Origin: Hyphomonas pacifica
GTDB taxonomy: Bacteria > Pseudomonadota > Alphaproteobacteria > Caulobacterales > Hyphomonadaceae
NCBI RefSeq assembly: GCF_000682675.1
Contig: NZ_AWFA01000030.1
Span: forward strand, 1-32,671
Direction of reading: 5' to 3'
Length of the DNA: 32,671 nt
Shown here: positions 16,056 to 25,244 of the stretch, piece after piece
Layout: the number at the start of each line of letters is the position of its first letter
Numbering within the stretch: position 1 is the first letter of the stretch
Translations under genes and position numbers: made by a program
The notes under the pieces: generated by a model
The model's database searches: none
What the model saw: the letters and a program-made list of their open reading frames with translations, nothing else
What the model was told of the DNA's origin: nothing

Positions 16056-16625
16056 TTTGTCGATCAGGCCGATCGCCTCAATTGAGCTCCAGTCCGCATC
16101 GCCTGCCAGGCGGGCAATTTCCTTGCCGTCCACATCATACAGGATTGTGGTCGGGAAACCCTGCACACCGCTATCATATACCAGTTCATATTGTTCGGGC
16201 GTCACGATATGAAAGTCGATATTGCTGGCACCGAGTTCCGTCAGGCGCTGGGCAGCATAGGCCTTATCCTCGGCGGAATCCACGCTGATCGCAACAACTT
16301 CGAACCGGTCGCTCTCCCGGGCTGTCTGCAGGGCGCCGAGGGAAGGCATCTCCCGTTCGCACGGCGCACACCATGTCGCCCAGAAATTAACGAGGATCAC
16401 CTTGCCTTTATAGTCCTGCAGCGTGACAGGGGTGCCATCTTGCAGATAGAAGGGCGCTTCGGCGGCCGGAGTGCCTGACTTGGAAAAATCAAGCTTCTGG
16501 ATTTCGCCCACGGCGAACTTCTCCAGACGGTTTTCCGGGGCTTTTCCACCCGCTGCGCTCATCAGCGCATAGACAATTGCGATCAGGCCGACCAAGAAGA
16601 GGGCGATATAGGCCAGACGGGTCAT
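16041..16625 (-). CDS. TlpA-like thiol:disulfide oxidoreductase
   Basis: A 194-aa membrane-anchored thioredoxin-fold protein. A single helix at residues 4-24 anchors it with the domain in the periplasm. The active site WCAPC is at 85-89 within VILVNFWATWCAPCEREMPSL, and the cis-Pro loop is GFPTTILYD. TlpA proteins usually keep cysteines of cytochromes or CuA sites reduced during maturation. It is divergent from argH with only 33 bp between, an arrangement I recall as common in alphaproteobacteria. GGAG lies 10 nt before the ATG. Confidence 0.9.
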   Translation of the reverse strand: MTRLAYIALFLVGLIAIVYALMSAAGGKAPENRLEKFAVGEIQKLDFSKSGTPAAEAPFYLQDGTPVTLQDYKGKVILVNFWATWCAPCEREMPSLGALQTARESDRFEVVAISVDSAEDKAYAAQRLTELGASNIDFHIVTPEQYELVYDSGVQGFPTTILYDVDGKEIARLAGDADWSSIEAIGLIDKLVEN

Positions 16626-16658
16626 CAGGCTCAGTCTCCAATGCTAGTTTGAAGGGAT

Positions 16659-18062
16659 ATGGCAGTGACAACAGGCAAAGGCCAGACAATGTGGGGCGGA
16701 CGCTTTGCCGCGACCCCGTCGGAGATCATGGAAGAGATCAACGCATCTCTCGATATCGACCGCCGCATGGCCCAGGAAGATATCGCCGGAAGCCGCGCCC
16801 ATGCTGACATGCTGGCGGAAATGGGCATCCTTTCCGCAAAGGATAATGAAGCCATTCAGGGCGGCCTGGACCAGGTTCTGGAAGAGCTGAAAAACGGCAG
16901 CTTCCCGTTCCGGCGCGAACTGGAAGACATTCACATGAATGTCGAAGCGCGCCTGAAAGAGCTGATCGGCGAACCGGCCGGACGCCTGCACACCGCGCGC
17001 TCCCGCAACGATCAGGTCGTGACAGATTTCCGCCTGTGGACACGCGGCGCACTGGGCGAGTCCATGCAGCTGGTGGCCGGGCTGCAAGGCGCGTTGGTAA
17101 GGCGCGCGGGCGAGAATACCGAGACGATCATGCCGGGCTTTACCCATTTGCAGACCGCGCAACCGGTGACGCTGGGCCATCATTTGCTGGCCTATGTCGA
17201 AATGGCCGAGCGCGACCGCTCCCGCCTGCTGGGCTGCGCCGAGCGCCTCAACGAATGTCCACTGGGCTCTGCTGCCCTGGCTGGTACCGGCTTCCCGATT
17301 GACCGGGACATGACGGCAGAGGCTCTCGGCTTTGCCCGGCCGATGGCAAATTCTCTCGATGCAGTGTCTGCGCGCGATTTTGCGCTTGAGGCGCTGGCAG
17401 CGCTCTCTATTGCGGCGACACACCTGTCGCGCCTGGCCGAAGAAATCGTGCTGTGGACCAGCGCGCAATTCAGCTTTGCCCAGCTGACCGATGCTTGGTC
17501 GACGGGCTCGTCCATCATGCCGCAAAAGCGCAATCCAGATGCCGCCGAGCTGATCCGTGCAAAGGCGAGCCTGATTTCCGGCCTCTACATCTCGCTGCAA
17601 GGCGCGGTGAAGGCACTGCCACTGGCTTATGCGAAAGACCTGCAGGACGACAAGCGCCTGACCTTTGAGGCCTTCGATACGTTCAATCTGTGCGTCCGCG
17701 CGATGACCGGGATGATCGAGACCATCCGCTTCAAACCGGAAAACATGCGCGCCGCCGCCGCCAAGGGCTTCTCCACGGCAACCGATTTGGCCGACTGGCT
17801 GGTCCGCGAACTGGGCCTGCCCTTTCGCGAAGCGCACCATGTGACAGGGCAACTGGTTGCCAAGGCGGAAGAAAAGAACTGCGATCTGTCTGACCTGACT
17901 CTGGACGAAATGCAGACAGTCCATAAGGATATCACGAACAGCGTGTTCGATGTGCTGACGGTTGAGGCCTCTGCCTCATCTCGGACATCTTATGGCGCTA
18001 CAAGCCCTGTTCGCGTCGCTGAACAAGTGGCACAGTGGAAACAAAGACTTCGACTGGAGTAG
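16659..18062 (+). CDS. argH: Argininosuccinate lyase
   Basis: A 467-aa enzyme that splits argininosuccinate to arginine and fumarate, the last step of arginine synthesis. TMWGGRF at the start is typical. HTARSRNDQ is at 111-119, the catalytic His163 is in FTHLQTAQP, and the superfamily signature [12 protein letters not shown] is at 283-294 with the catalytic Ser in the mobile loop. The ATG at 16659 is used. One at 16689 would begin directly at MWGGRF. It heads a probable operon with two small lipoproteins, lysA, a DUF4175 gene and mprF. Confidence 0.97.
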   Translation: MAVTTGKGQTMWGGRFAATPSEIMEEINASLDIDRRMAQEDIAGSRAHADMLAEMGILSAKDNEAIQGGLDQVLEELKNGSFPFRRELEDIHMNVEARLKELIGEPAGRLHTARSRNDQVVTDFRLWTRGALGESMQLVAGLQGALVRRAGENTETIMPGFTHLQTAQPVTLGHHLLAYVEMAERDRSRLLGCAERLNECPLGSAALAGTGFPIDRDMTAEALGFARPMANSLDAVSARDFALEALAALSIAATHLSRLAEEIVLWTSAQFSFAQLTDAWSTGSSIMPQKRNPDAAELIRAKASLISGLYISLQGAVKALPLAYAKDLQDDKRLTFEAFDTFNLCVRAMTGMIETIRFKPENMRAAAAKGFSTATDLADWLVRELGLPFREAHHVTGQLVAKAEEKNCDLSDLTLDEMQTVHKDITNSVFDVLTVEASASSRTSYGATSPVRVAEQVAQWKQRLRLE

Positions 18063-18068
18063 TCATTG

Positions 18069-18299
18069 ATGAAACGCCCTCTCCTCCTTTCTGCGGCATT
18101 GATCGCTGCTGCCAATCTGGCTGCCTGCGGCCTGACCGGAGACCTTGAACGCCCCGGCCCGCTCTGGGGTGATCCGCAGGGTGATGTCGCAGCTGCCGAC
18201 ATGCCAGAGCAGAGACAGAGCACTTTGCCTGACCTGCCGGACCGTCCTGACGAGGATGACACCTCCGATGCAGATGACGAGCTGCTGGGCGGGACGTAA
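18069..18299 (+). CDS. lptM: LptM-like small lipoprotein
   Basis: A 76-aa lipoprotein. The signal peptide ends at lipobox LAAC with Cys20, followed by GLTGDLERPGPLW, the short motif of LptM (YifL) proteins, which assist oxidative folding of the LptD-LptE lipopolysaccharide translocon at the outer membrane. The rest is acidic and probably disordered (DLPDRPDEDDTSDADDELL). A TTG at 18066 is an alternative start with a better ribosome-binding-site distance (GGAG, 6 nt). It starts 6 nt after argH. Position between argH and lysA also fits the family. Confidence 0.8.
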   Translation: MKRPLLLSAALIAAANLAACGLTGDLERPGPLWGDPQGDVAAADMPEQRQSTLPDLPDRPDEDDTSDADDELLGGT

Positions 18300-18308
18300 G
18301 GAGACCTC

Positions 18309-18575
18309 ATGAAACCCGCAAACTGTCTGACTGCCGTGCGGCTGGCCGTCGGCCTGACCGGCATATGCCTGATTGCCGCCTGCCAGAGCGAGCCGACCGA
18401 AACCACCTATTCCGTCACGCCCCAGGCGCAGGCCTATGAACCGGTTGGCGTGGCCAGCAGTCTGGACCTGACACAGACTGATGAACCCGGTACGAATCAA
18501 TGGGGCGGCGTCATTCCCGAGGCCAAACCCACAACCTCCGTCGATGATGGCGGTCTTGGTGAGATCACAGACTAA
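18309..18575 (+). CDS. Small lipoprotein of unknown function
   Basis: An 88-aa protein with a clear lipoprotein signal (GLTGICLIAAC, Cys25) and a polar, Pro/Thr-rich tail with no recognisable domain. GTAAGGAG precedes the ATG. Its stop codon is directly followed by the lysA ATG (TAAATG), so translation is probably coupled. It may be a second envelope factor beside the LptM-like protein. I do not know its function. Confidence 0.7.
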   Translation: MKPANCLTAVRLAVGLTGICLIAACQSEPTETTYSVTPQAQAYEPVGVASSLDLTQTDEPGTNQWGGVIPEAKPTTSVDDGGLGEITD

Positions 18576-19850
18576 ATGCACCATTTTACCTATAAGGACG
18601 GTCGACTTCATTGCGAGGATGTGGACCTGAACCGGATTGCCGATGAAGTCGGCACACCATGTTATGTCTACTCCTCTGCCACGCTTGTGCGCCATGCAGG
18701 CGTTATCGCGTCGGCCTTTGAGGGGCAGGATTGCCTGATCGCCTTTTCGGTGAAGTCCAATGGCAATATTGGCGTGCTCTCTACGCTGGCGCGTGAGGGT
18801 TGCGGCGCGGATGTCGTCAGCGGCGGGGAGCTGCAACGTGCCCTGAAAGCCGGCATCCCGGCTGGCAAGATCGTGTTCTCCGGCGTCGGCAAGACGGCCG
18901 AGGAAATGCGCTTGGCCATGCAGGCCGGCATCCACCAGTTCAATGTGGAAAGCGCAGGCGAGCTGCGCCGCCTGTCTGAAGTTGCCACGATGAACAATCT
19001 TGAAGCCCCAATTGCCATCCGCGTGAACCCGGATGTTGCCGCGGGCGGCCATCCCAACATCTCGACCGGCAAAAAGGGCGACAAATTCGGCGTGCCGTGG
19101 AGCGACGCAGAGGCCCTTTATACCGAAGCGGCCAACCTGCCCGGCATTCGCGTGGTTGGCGTAGATGTTCATATCGGCAGCCAGATCGGCGATCTGGTCC
19201 CCATGCGCGCGGCATTTGAGAAAGTCATTGGCCTGACGCGCCGCCTGCGTGAGGCAGGTCACGACATCCAGCGCATTGATCTGGGCGGCGGCCTCGGAAT
19301 TCCCTACAAGGCGAGCGATGATCCGGCGCCGCCTTCCGCCTATGCCGCGATGATTGCAGAGGTTACCGAAGGCATGGGCCTGCAGGTTATTCTGGAGCCA
19401 GGCCGGGTGATTTCCGGCAATGCCGGCGTGATGCTGAGCACGGTTCTGTACGAGAAACAGGCCCCGGACACGAATTTCCTGATCATTGATGCCGGCATGA
19501 ACGACCTGATCCGCCCGGCCCTTTATGATGCCCATCATGACATCATGCCGCTGGAAGAAAGCGGCGCAGGCGTTGATCGCAAAACCTATGATGTTGTCGG
19601 CCCGATCTGTGAATCGACGGACAAATTCGCCAAGAACCGGGAACTGCCAGCCCTGCGCCCCGGCCAGCGCATCGCCTTCATGTCAGCCGGGGCCTATGGA
19701 GCCGTGCTGTCCTCCACCTACAATGCCCGCCCACTTGTCCCGGAAGTTCTGGTAAACGGAGCGTCATTTGACATTATCCGCCGCCGCCCGGACTTTGAGG
19801 AGATGATTGCTCTGGAAAAGGTGCCCGATTGGCTGACCCCGACGGCATGA
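18576..19850 (+). CDS. lysA: Diaminopimelate decarboxylase
   Basis: A 424-aa PLP enzyme that converts meso-diaminopimelate to L-lysine. The PLP lysine is Lys60 in IAFSVKSNGN, the phosphate-binding GGGLG is at 237-241, EPGR is at 274-277, HIGSQ begins at His199, and the active-site Cys345 from the partner subunit is in GPICESTD. All are in the expected order for the alanine-racemase-fold decarboxylases. It overlaps the next gene by ATGA. Its product could supply lysine to the MprF-type enzyme encoded two genes downstream. Confidence 0.97.
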   Translation: MHHFTYKDGRLHCEDVDLNRIADEVGTPCYVYSSATLVRHAGVIASAFEGQDCLIAFSVKSNGNIGVLSTLAREGCGADVVSGGELQRALKAGIPAGKIVFSGVGKTAEEMRLAMQAGIHQFNVESAGELRRLSEVATMNNLEAPIAIRVNPDVAAGGHPNISTGKKGDKFGVPWSDAEALYTEAANLPGIRVVGVDVHIGSQIGDLVPMRAAFEKVIGLTRRLREAGHDIQRIDLGGGLGIPYKASDDPAPPSAYAAMIAEVTEGMGLQVILEPGRVISGNAGVMLSTVLYEKQAPDTNFLIIDAGMNDLIRPALYDAHHDIMPLEESGAGVDRKTYDVVGPICESTDKFAKNRELPALRPGQRIAFMSAGAYGAVLSSTYNARPLVPEVLVNGASFDIIRRRPDFEEMIALEKVPDWLTPTA

Positions 19851-22588
19851 AAGCGCTAGACGCGAAGGTTTCCGCCACGCAGCGGAAGCTGACGCTGCTT
19901 GCCTTTTTCCAAACCTGGTGGCCATTTCTGGTCTTCATCGGCACCTTCATGGCCATCGCGCTGGCCGGGGGCTTTGATCGCATGAACCGCGCCGCTGCGG
20001 CGGTGACGACCCTTATTTTCCTGGCCGGGTCGGTTGTTTTCATTGTACGCGGATGGCGCCGCTTCACGCCTGCAAGCCGGGCCGATGCCGCCGCCATGCT
20101 GGACCGCCAGTCTGACCTAAGGCCGGTCTCTTCCCTGACAGACCGCCCCGCAGACCCGTCGCGCGGGGCCTATACGCTGTGGCAGAAACACCGCGCGCGC
20201 CTCTATCGCGAGATCGAGCGTCTGAATCCGCCCTCCCTGAAAGCGGACTGGCAGCGGCTTGACCCCTACCGGATGCGCCTGATCGTGCCGAGCCTGATCG
20301 TCCTGATGGCGATCATTGCCGGGCCGGACATTCCGGGCCGCCTTAAGCGAGCCTTTTTCCCGGACTATGGTGCCCTGGTCGGCGCGGACAATATGGTGGT
20401 CGAGGCCTGGATCACCCCGCCGGAACATACAGGCCGTGCGCCGATCTTCCTGAAACCCGGCCTGAACGATGTCCGGGTGCCGGAAGGCTCGGAAGTGACG
20501 CTGCGCACCGAAGCACCGACTGCCCCGAAACTGGTGCTGCACGGGGAGAAGACGCGCCGTCAGATCTTTGAAGCAACCCCGGACGGCGCCTATGAAGCGC
20601 GCGCGAAGATCATGGAAGATACGCGCCTGTCCGTGAACTGGTGGGGCGAGCGGGCAAGCTGGCAATTTCTGGCCTCACCGGACGATTCCCCATCCGCACG
20701 CTTTGTGAAAGCCCCGCAAATGGGCCGACAGGATCGGACCGAATTCACCTGGTTTGCCACAGATGATTACGGCGTGAACAAGCTGGAACTGGTCATCCGC
20801 CTGCAGGAGCCAAATCCCGCCGCGCCCGAAGCCGAGGATCGCGTGCCCGTGCCCCTGCCCGGCACCTTCCCGACAGAAGTGACCGAAACCACACAACTGG
20901 ACCTGACCCGCCATCGCTGGGCCGGACTGCCGGTCAAGATGCGCCTGGTCGCCACCGATGGGGCGGGCCAGCAGGGCATGAGTGACGAGCTTGAGTTCAA
21001 GCTGCCAGAAAAGCTGTTCTTGGACCCGATTGCCCGCGTGGCCCAGGAAGTGCGCGTCACCGTACTGCGCGAACCCCGAGACTATGAAGAGCTGCCGAAG
21101 AATGACGATGCGCTGATACAGGGCGCGGTGAATACTCAGGCGGCAAACCGTCTGGATGCCGCGCCGCCAGACATCCAGAAAGCAGCTCTGATGCTGGACG
21201 CCATGACCTATAAGGGCGAACGCTATCTGCCGGATCAGGGCGTGTACCTGACGTTTCGAACTGCAGAAGGCATTCTCTCTGCCGCCGGCACCAAAGCGGA
21301 AGCCGAACAGGTAGACCCGCTTCTTTGGGCGTTGGCCCTGCGCGCAGAATATGGCAGTGCGGCAGATGCCCTGCGCCGTCTGGAGGCCGCCCGGCGTGCC
21401 CTGGAACAGGCTCTGAGGGATGGCGCATCTGAAGATGAAATCCGCCAGCGCATGGAAGCCTTCCGGGACGCGGCCAATGAATATCTTGCCGCCCGCATGG
21501 CTGAGGCCATGGCGAATGGCGGAGATGCCCCGCAAATGCCAATGGATGGCGAAGCATCGGCGGGTGCGCCAAATTTAGGCGGTCAGGATTTCGAAGACAT
21601 GCTGAACGCCTTGCAGGATCTGACCGAGACGGGCGCGACCGATCAAGCCCGGCAATTGCTGTCTGACATCACCAACATGCTGCAGAATCTGGAATTCCAA
21701 AAGGGTGGCAGCGGCTCTGGCGGAATGCCCGGCCTGCCAGGACAACAAGCCGATGGCGAAAAGGACGATCTGCCCCCGGAAGAACAGGAATTGACCGATG
21801 CAATGCGTCGCCTGTCTGAAATCCTGCGCGAACAGCGTCAGCTGAATGATGATACACTCGCCCAGCAGCGCGGCGAACGACCGGGCGAAAGCGGTCAGTC
21901 CCAACAAGGTGGGCAGGAGCCAGGCCAGCAACCTGGTCAGCAGGGCGCACAGCCAGGACAGGATTCCGGCCAGCCGGGCGGCGGCGAGTCCAGCGGTGGG
22001 CAGACGGCCGCCCCTGGCGGGGAAGGACAGGAAGGCGGCGAACGCCCCGGCAGCGGAACCGGCGCCTTCGCAGAGACCGATGAGCGGGGTCAAGGCGCTG
22101 GCGAGGGCGAGAGCCTGGCAGAGCGTCAAGCGCGTCTCGGCCGCCTGGTCGAAGAATTCGCCCGCCAGAACGGCCTCGGCGAAGGCGCGGGAGGCGAGAA
22201 TGCCCTGGAAGGCAAGATTGACCCCAATGCGCTGGAAGCCATTCGCCGGGCCCAGCGCGGCGCCGAAGATGCGCTGCAACAGGGGGATGAAGGCCGCGCC
22301 ACGCTGAACCAGGAACGTGCCACCAATGGCCTGTCCGATGTCGCCCGCGATCTGGCGCAAAGCCTCGACGCATTGCAGCAGGAGCGTACCGGACAGGACG
22401 CCGCAGAGAGCGATCCTTTTGGCCGCCCAGCTGGCGGCGCTGGCAATAGCGGAGAACAAGTTACCATTCCGGACCAGACCGAACGCCAGCGAGCCAAGGA
22501 CATTCTCGAAGAACTACGTCGCCGGTATAATCAGACCGATGACGAAGAAGAACGCGAATATCTGAGACGACTGCTCGACAGATTCTAG
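19847..22588 (+). CDS. TIGR02302/DUF4175 large membrane protein
   Basis: A 913-aa protein. Three membrane helices lie near residues 17-40, 52-68 and 138-156, followed by a long, mostly extracytoplasmic part. Helical segments rich in Glu, Arg and Ala, for example 510-560, look like coiled coils. A Gly/Gln/Pro low-complexity tract lies at about 675-740, and the C-terminus ends in a charged helix (EEREYLRRLLDRF). Alphaproteobacterial proteins of this family have no established function, and an envelope role is likely from topology and from lysA, lipoprotein and mprF neighbours. The ATG at 19847 overlaps lysA by 4 nt. A TTG at 19829 with AAAAGG seven nt upstream is an alternative. mprF starts 9 nt after its stop. 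Confidence 0.85.
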   Translation: MKALDAKVSATQRKLTLLAFFQTWWPFLVFIGTFMAIALAGGFDRMNRAAAAVTTLIFLAGSVVFIVRGWRRFTPASRADAAAMLDRQSDLRPVSSLTDRPADPSRGAYTLWQKHRARLYREIERLNPPSLKADWQRLDPYRMRLIVPSLIVLMAIIAGPDIPGRLKRAFFPDYGALVGADNMVVEAWITPPEHTGRAPIFLKPGLNDVRVPEGSEVTLRTEAPTAPKLVLHGEKTRRQIFEATPDGAYEARAKIMEDTRLSVNWWGERASWQFLASPDDSPSARFVKAPQMGRQDRTEFTWFATDDYGVNKLELVIRLQEPNPAAPEAEDRVPVPLPGTFPTEVTETTQLDLTRHRWAGLPVKMRLVATDGAGQQGMSDELEFKLPEKLFLDPIARVAQEVRVTVLREPRDYEELPKNDDALIQGAVNTQAANRLDAAPPDIQKAALMLDAMTYKGERYLPDQGVYLTFRTAEGILSAAGTKAEAEQVDPLLWALALRAEYGSAADALRRLEAARRALEQALRDGASEDEIRQRMEAFRDAANEYLAARMAEAMANGGDAPQMPMDGEASAGAPNLGGQDFEDMLNALQDLTETGATDQARQLLSDITNMLQNLEFQKGGSGSGGMPGLPGQQADGEKDDLPPEEQELTDAMRRLSEILREQRQLNDDTLAQQRGERPGESGQSQQGGQEPGQQPGQQGAQPGQDSGQPGGGESSGGQTAAPGGEGQEGGERPGSGTGAFAETDERGQGAGEGESLAERQARLGRLVEEFARQNGLGEGAGGENALEGKIDPNALEAIRRAQRGAEDALQQGDEGRATLNQERATNGLSDVARDLAQSLDALQQERTGQDAAESDPFGRPAGGAGNSGEQVTIPDQTERQRAKDILEELRRRYNQTDDEEEREYLRRLLDRF

Positions 22589-22597
22589 GCCAGATCC

Positions 22598-25180
22598 ATG
22601 ACGCCCACGGATGACCTGCCTCCAGATGCCTCCCCTCTAACACGGCAGGGCAGATGGCCACCGCCATGGCAGAGGCTCGCCCCCATATGGGCCTTGGCCA
22701 GCTTTATCGTGGCGATCTATCTGATCCATACCGAGTTGGGCAGCGTGTCCATGAATGGTGTGTACTGGCATCTCAATGCATACTCAGCCAGCATTCTGTT
22801 TGCGACCATGGTTGCCACGCTCCTCGGTCATGCCGCGCTCAGCTTTCAGGATTTCATTGCCTTCCGTCATCTGACAGCCCGGCCGCCGCGTCAGGATCTG
22901 GCGATTGCTTCTTTTACGTCCAATGCGGTCGGAAGCACTGTGGGCAGCCTTGTCCTGCTGGGTAGCGCGCTACAGACGCGCATCTACCTGCAGGCAGGCC
23001 TGCCACCTGAAGACTGCGCGCTGTTTGTACGCATCAAGCGGATGGGCCTATATGTTGGTGCCCTGATCATAGCTGGGGCCGGACTCTTACTGGAGCCCGG
23101 GCCGTTACAGCAGCATTATGGCATGCCGATTATTCTGTCTGTTCTGATCGGCGGCGTCTGTCTGGCAGGCGCGGGAGCCCTGCTTTGGCGCAATCTGTCC
23201 ATTGCCGGCGTGACGCCTGCCTCGGCAGGCTATCGTCTATTTGCCAGTCTTGTGGACTGGTCCATGGCTGCGCTGGTTCTCTATCTACTGTTGCCTGAGA
23301 GTACGCCCTTTGGCTTTGTCGGCTTCCTGCCGATCTTTGCCCTCGCCTGCCTCGCCGGAGGCCTGAGCGGCCTGCCCGCCGGCATCGGCGCGTTCGAAGC
23401 GATTATCCTGTTGCTGGTGCCCTCCCAGCCCGTTGAGGCAGTTATCGGAGCGCTTATTCTGTTTCGCGCAATCTATTACCTGATGCCTCTGGCCCTGGCC
23501 GGGCTGGCTCTTGGCGCCAGTACGATCGCGCAATCCCACAGGCAGGTGCTGAAAGGCGTCAGCCAGGGTGCCGGAGGTCTCGCAGACCTGTTCACCCCGC
23601 CTCTGTTTGCCCTGCTGGCCTTTGCCAGTGGTGCGTACATGCTGGCCGCCGCAATGACCCCTGCGCTGCCCGGTGCCCTGCAGGAAGCCGGACGCTTCCT
23701 GCCTTTGCCGGTAATTGAAGTGTCCCACTTCCTTGCCTCGATTGTCGGCTTCCTGTTGCTGATCGTTGCGAACGGCCTCGCCCGGCGACTCAGCCATGCG
23801 TGGGCGGCAGGCCTTGTCCTACTGATATTAGGCATCGGGCTGACATTGGCGAAGGGCGCGACGCTGGGAGAGGCTGTTCCGCTGGCGGTGGTGCTGAGCG
23901 TGCTGGCGCTGTCACGCGGGGCGTTCTATCGCGCGACACCATTGTCTTCGGTCAAACTTACGCCAGTAGTGTTACTGGCCATCGCCGCCACGATCGGCGC
24001 AGCCATCTGGCTGGGCTTCTTCTCCTATGAGCATGTCGAGTATCGCGATGAGTTGTGGTGGCAATTCGCGCTACATGGCGGGACATCCCGCTTCCTGCGG
24101 GCGGCAGGCGGCGTCAGCGCGCTGGGCCTGCTGTTCCTGGCCTGGAATTGGCTACGCCCCGTAAAAAGACCCGCACAAACAGAAGCTCCGCCAACGACGG
24201 ATACCATCGCCAATCTTATCGCCACCGCCAAGGCGGCCCGGCCCGATGCAGCACTTGCCTTGTCCGGGGATAAGCAATTCCATTTCAGCACCAGCGGCAA
24301 TTCCTTCATAATGTTCTCTCCGCGCGGACGCAGCTGGATCGCGATGAGCGAGCCTGTCGGAGACCCGGACGAGTTCCCGTCTCTCGTATGGTCATTCCGG
24401 GAAGCTGCAGACGCTGCCGGGTGTGGCACTGTTTTCTATGCCGTCAGCCGGGACTTCCTGCCGCTTGCCGCAGACCTTGGCCTGACGGTTCAAAAGGTGG
24501 GCGAAACAGCGATCATTCCGCTGGCGGATTTCTCATTGGAAGGGTCTGCGCGATCCGGCTTGCGCCAGACCGTACGCCGGGGCGAACGCGATGGCCTAAG
24601 CTTTGACATTATCCCCTTAGAGAGTGTGCCCGCCGTGATGGACCAGCTGGCTACCGTATCGGATGACTGGCTGGCCGCACACGAAGGCGCGGAGAAGAGC
24701 TTCTCCCTCGGCCGTTTTGACCCTGACTATATTGCTCGCTCTCCTGTCGGCGTTGCGCGCCTGGGCGATGAGATCGTCGCGTTTGCGAATATCTGGGAAG
24801 GCGCAGGCAAGCGCGACCGGGCGATTGACCTGATGCGCTTTTCCTCTGCCGCGCCGAAAAGCGTGATGGAGTATCTGTTCATTCAGCTGCTGCTATGGGC
24901 GAAAGATCAGGGTGGGGAGCGTTTTGACTTGGGCATGGCGCCGCTGGCCGGTCTGGAAAGTCACCGCCTGGCCCCCGCGCTCAGCCGGCTCGGTACCTTC
25001 ATCTATGAACATGCCGGCAGCGTCTATGGCTTTGAGGGCCTGCGCGCCTACAAGCAGAAATTCCGCCCGGACTGGGAACCACTCTATCTGGCAACCTCCA
25101 ATTCCCGCGGCGTAGCAACGGCGCTCGCTGATGTTGCGATTCTCACAAGTGGCGGTCTGGTCAGCATGTTTCGGAAATAG
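22598..25180 (+). CDS. mprF: MprF-type phosphatidylglycerol lysyltransferase/flippase
   Basis: An 860-aa membrane enzyme. About fourteen hydrophobic helices fill residues 25-515, forming the flippase part. A cytosolic GNAT-like synthase domain (about 530-860) follows, with FSTSGNSFIMFSPRGRSWIAMSEPVGDP, FDLGMAPLAG and VYGFEGLRAYKQKFRPDWEP, the last being a hallmark of the family. It transfers an aminoacyl group, usually lysine, from aminoacyl-tRNA to phosphatidylglycerol and flips the lipid, which lowers surface charge and protects against cationic peptides or acid. Lysine versus alanine specificity cannot be read by eye. It is last in the argH-lysA operon. Confidence 0.9.
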   Translation: MTPTDDLPPDASPLTRQGRWPPPWQRLAPIWALASFIVAIYLIHTELGSVSMNGVYWHLNAYSASILFATMVATLLGHAALSFQDFIAFRHLTARPPRQDLAIASFTSNAVGSTVGSLVLLGSALQTRIYLQAGLPPEDCALFVRIKRMGLYVGALIIAGAGLLLEPGPLQQHYGMPIILSVLIGGVCLAGAGALLWRNLSIAGVTPASAGYRLFASLVDWSMAALVLYLLLPESTPFGFVGFLPIFALACLAGGLSGLPAGIGAFEAIILLLVPSQPVEAVIGALILFRAIYYLMPLALAGLALGASTIAQSHRQVLKGVSQGAGGLADLFTPPLFALLAFASGAYMLAAAMTPALPGALQEAGRFLPLPVIEVSHFLASIVGFLLLIVANGLARRLSHAWAAGLVLLILGIGLTLAKGATLGEAVPLAVVLSVLALSRGAFYRATPLSSVKLTPVVLLAIAATIGAAIWLGFFSYEHVEYRDELWWQFALHGGTSRFLRAAGGVSALGLLFLAWNWLRPVKRPAQTEAPPTTDTIANLIATAKAARPDAALALSGDKQFHFSTSGNSFIMFSPRGRSWIAMSEPVGDPDEFPSLVWSFREAADAAGCGTVFYAVSRDFLPLAADLGLTVQKVGETAIIPLADFSLEGSARSGLRQTVRRGERDGLSFDIIPLESVPAVMDQLATVSDDWLAAHEGAEKSFSLGRFDPDYIARSPVGVARLGDEIVAFANIWEGAGKRDRAIDLMRFSSAAPKSVMEYLFIQLLLWAKDQGGERFDLGMAPLAGLESHRLAPALSRLGTFIYEHAGSVYGFEGLRAYKQKFRPDWEPLYLATSNSRGVATALADVAILTSGGLVSMFRK

Positions 25181-25244
25181 CATGGCTTGCACACAGGCCC
25201 CTGCCCTGCTTTCTGGGGCAAGATAATAGAATCAGGGAAACGAC

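Noticed and set aside
16644..17924. Open frame of 426 codons antisense to argH
   Set aside because: The composition (His-, Gln- and Arg-rich, no domain) is that of a shadow frame, and argH is intact on the other strand.
18063..19538. Long open frame of about 490 codons antisense to lysA and the two small lipoproteins
   Set aside because: It has no ribosome-binding site or recognisable domain, and the opposite strand encodes complete DAP decarboxylase motifs. Long antisense frames are common in GC-rich DNA.
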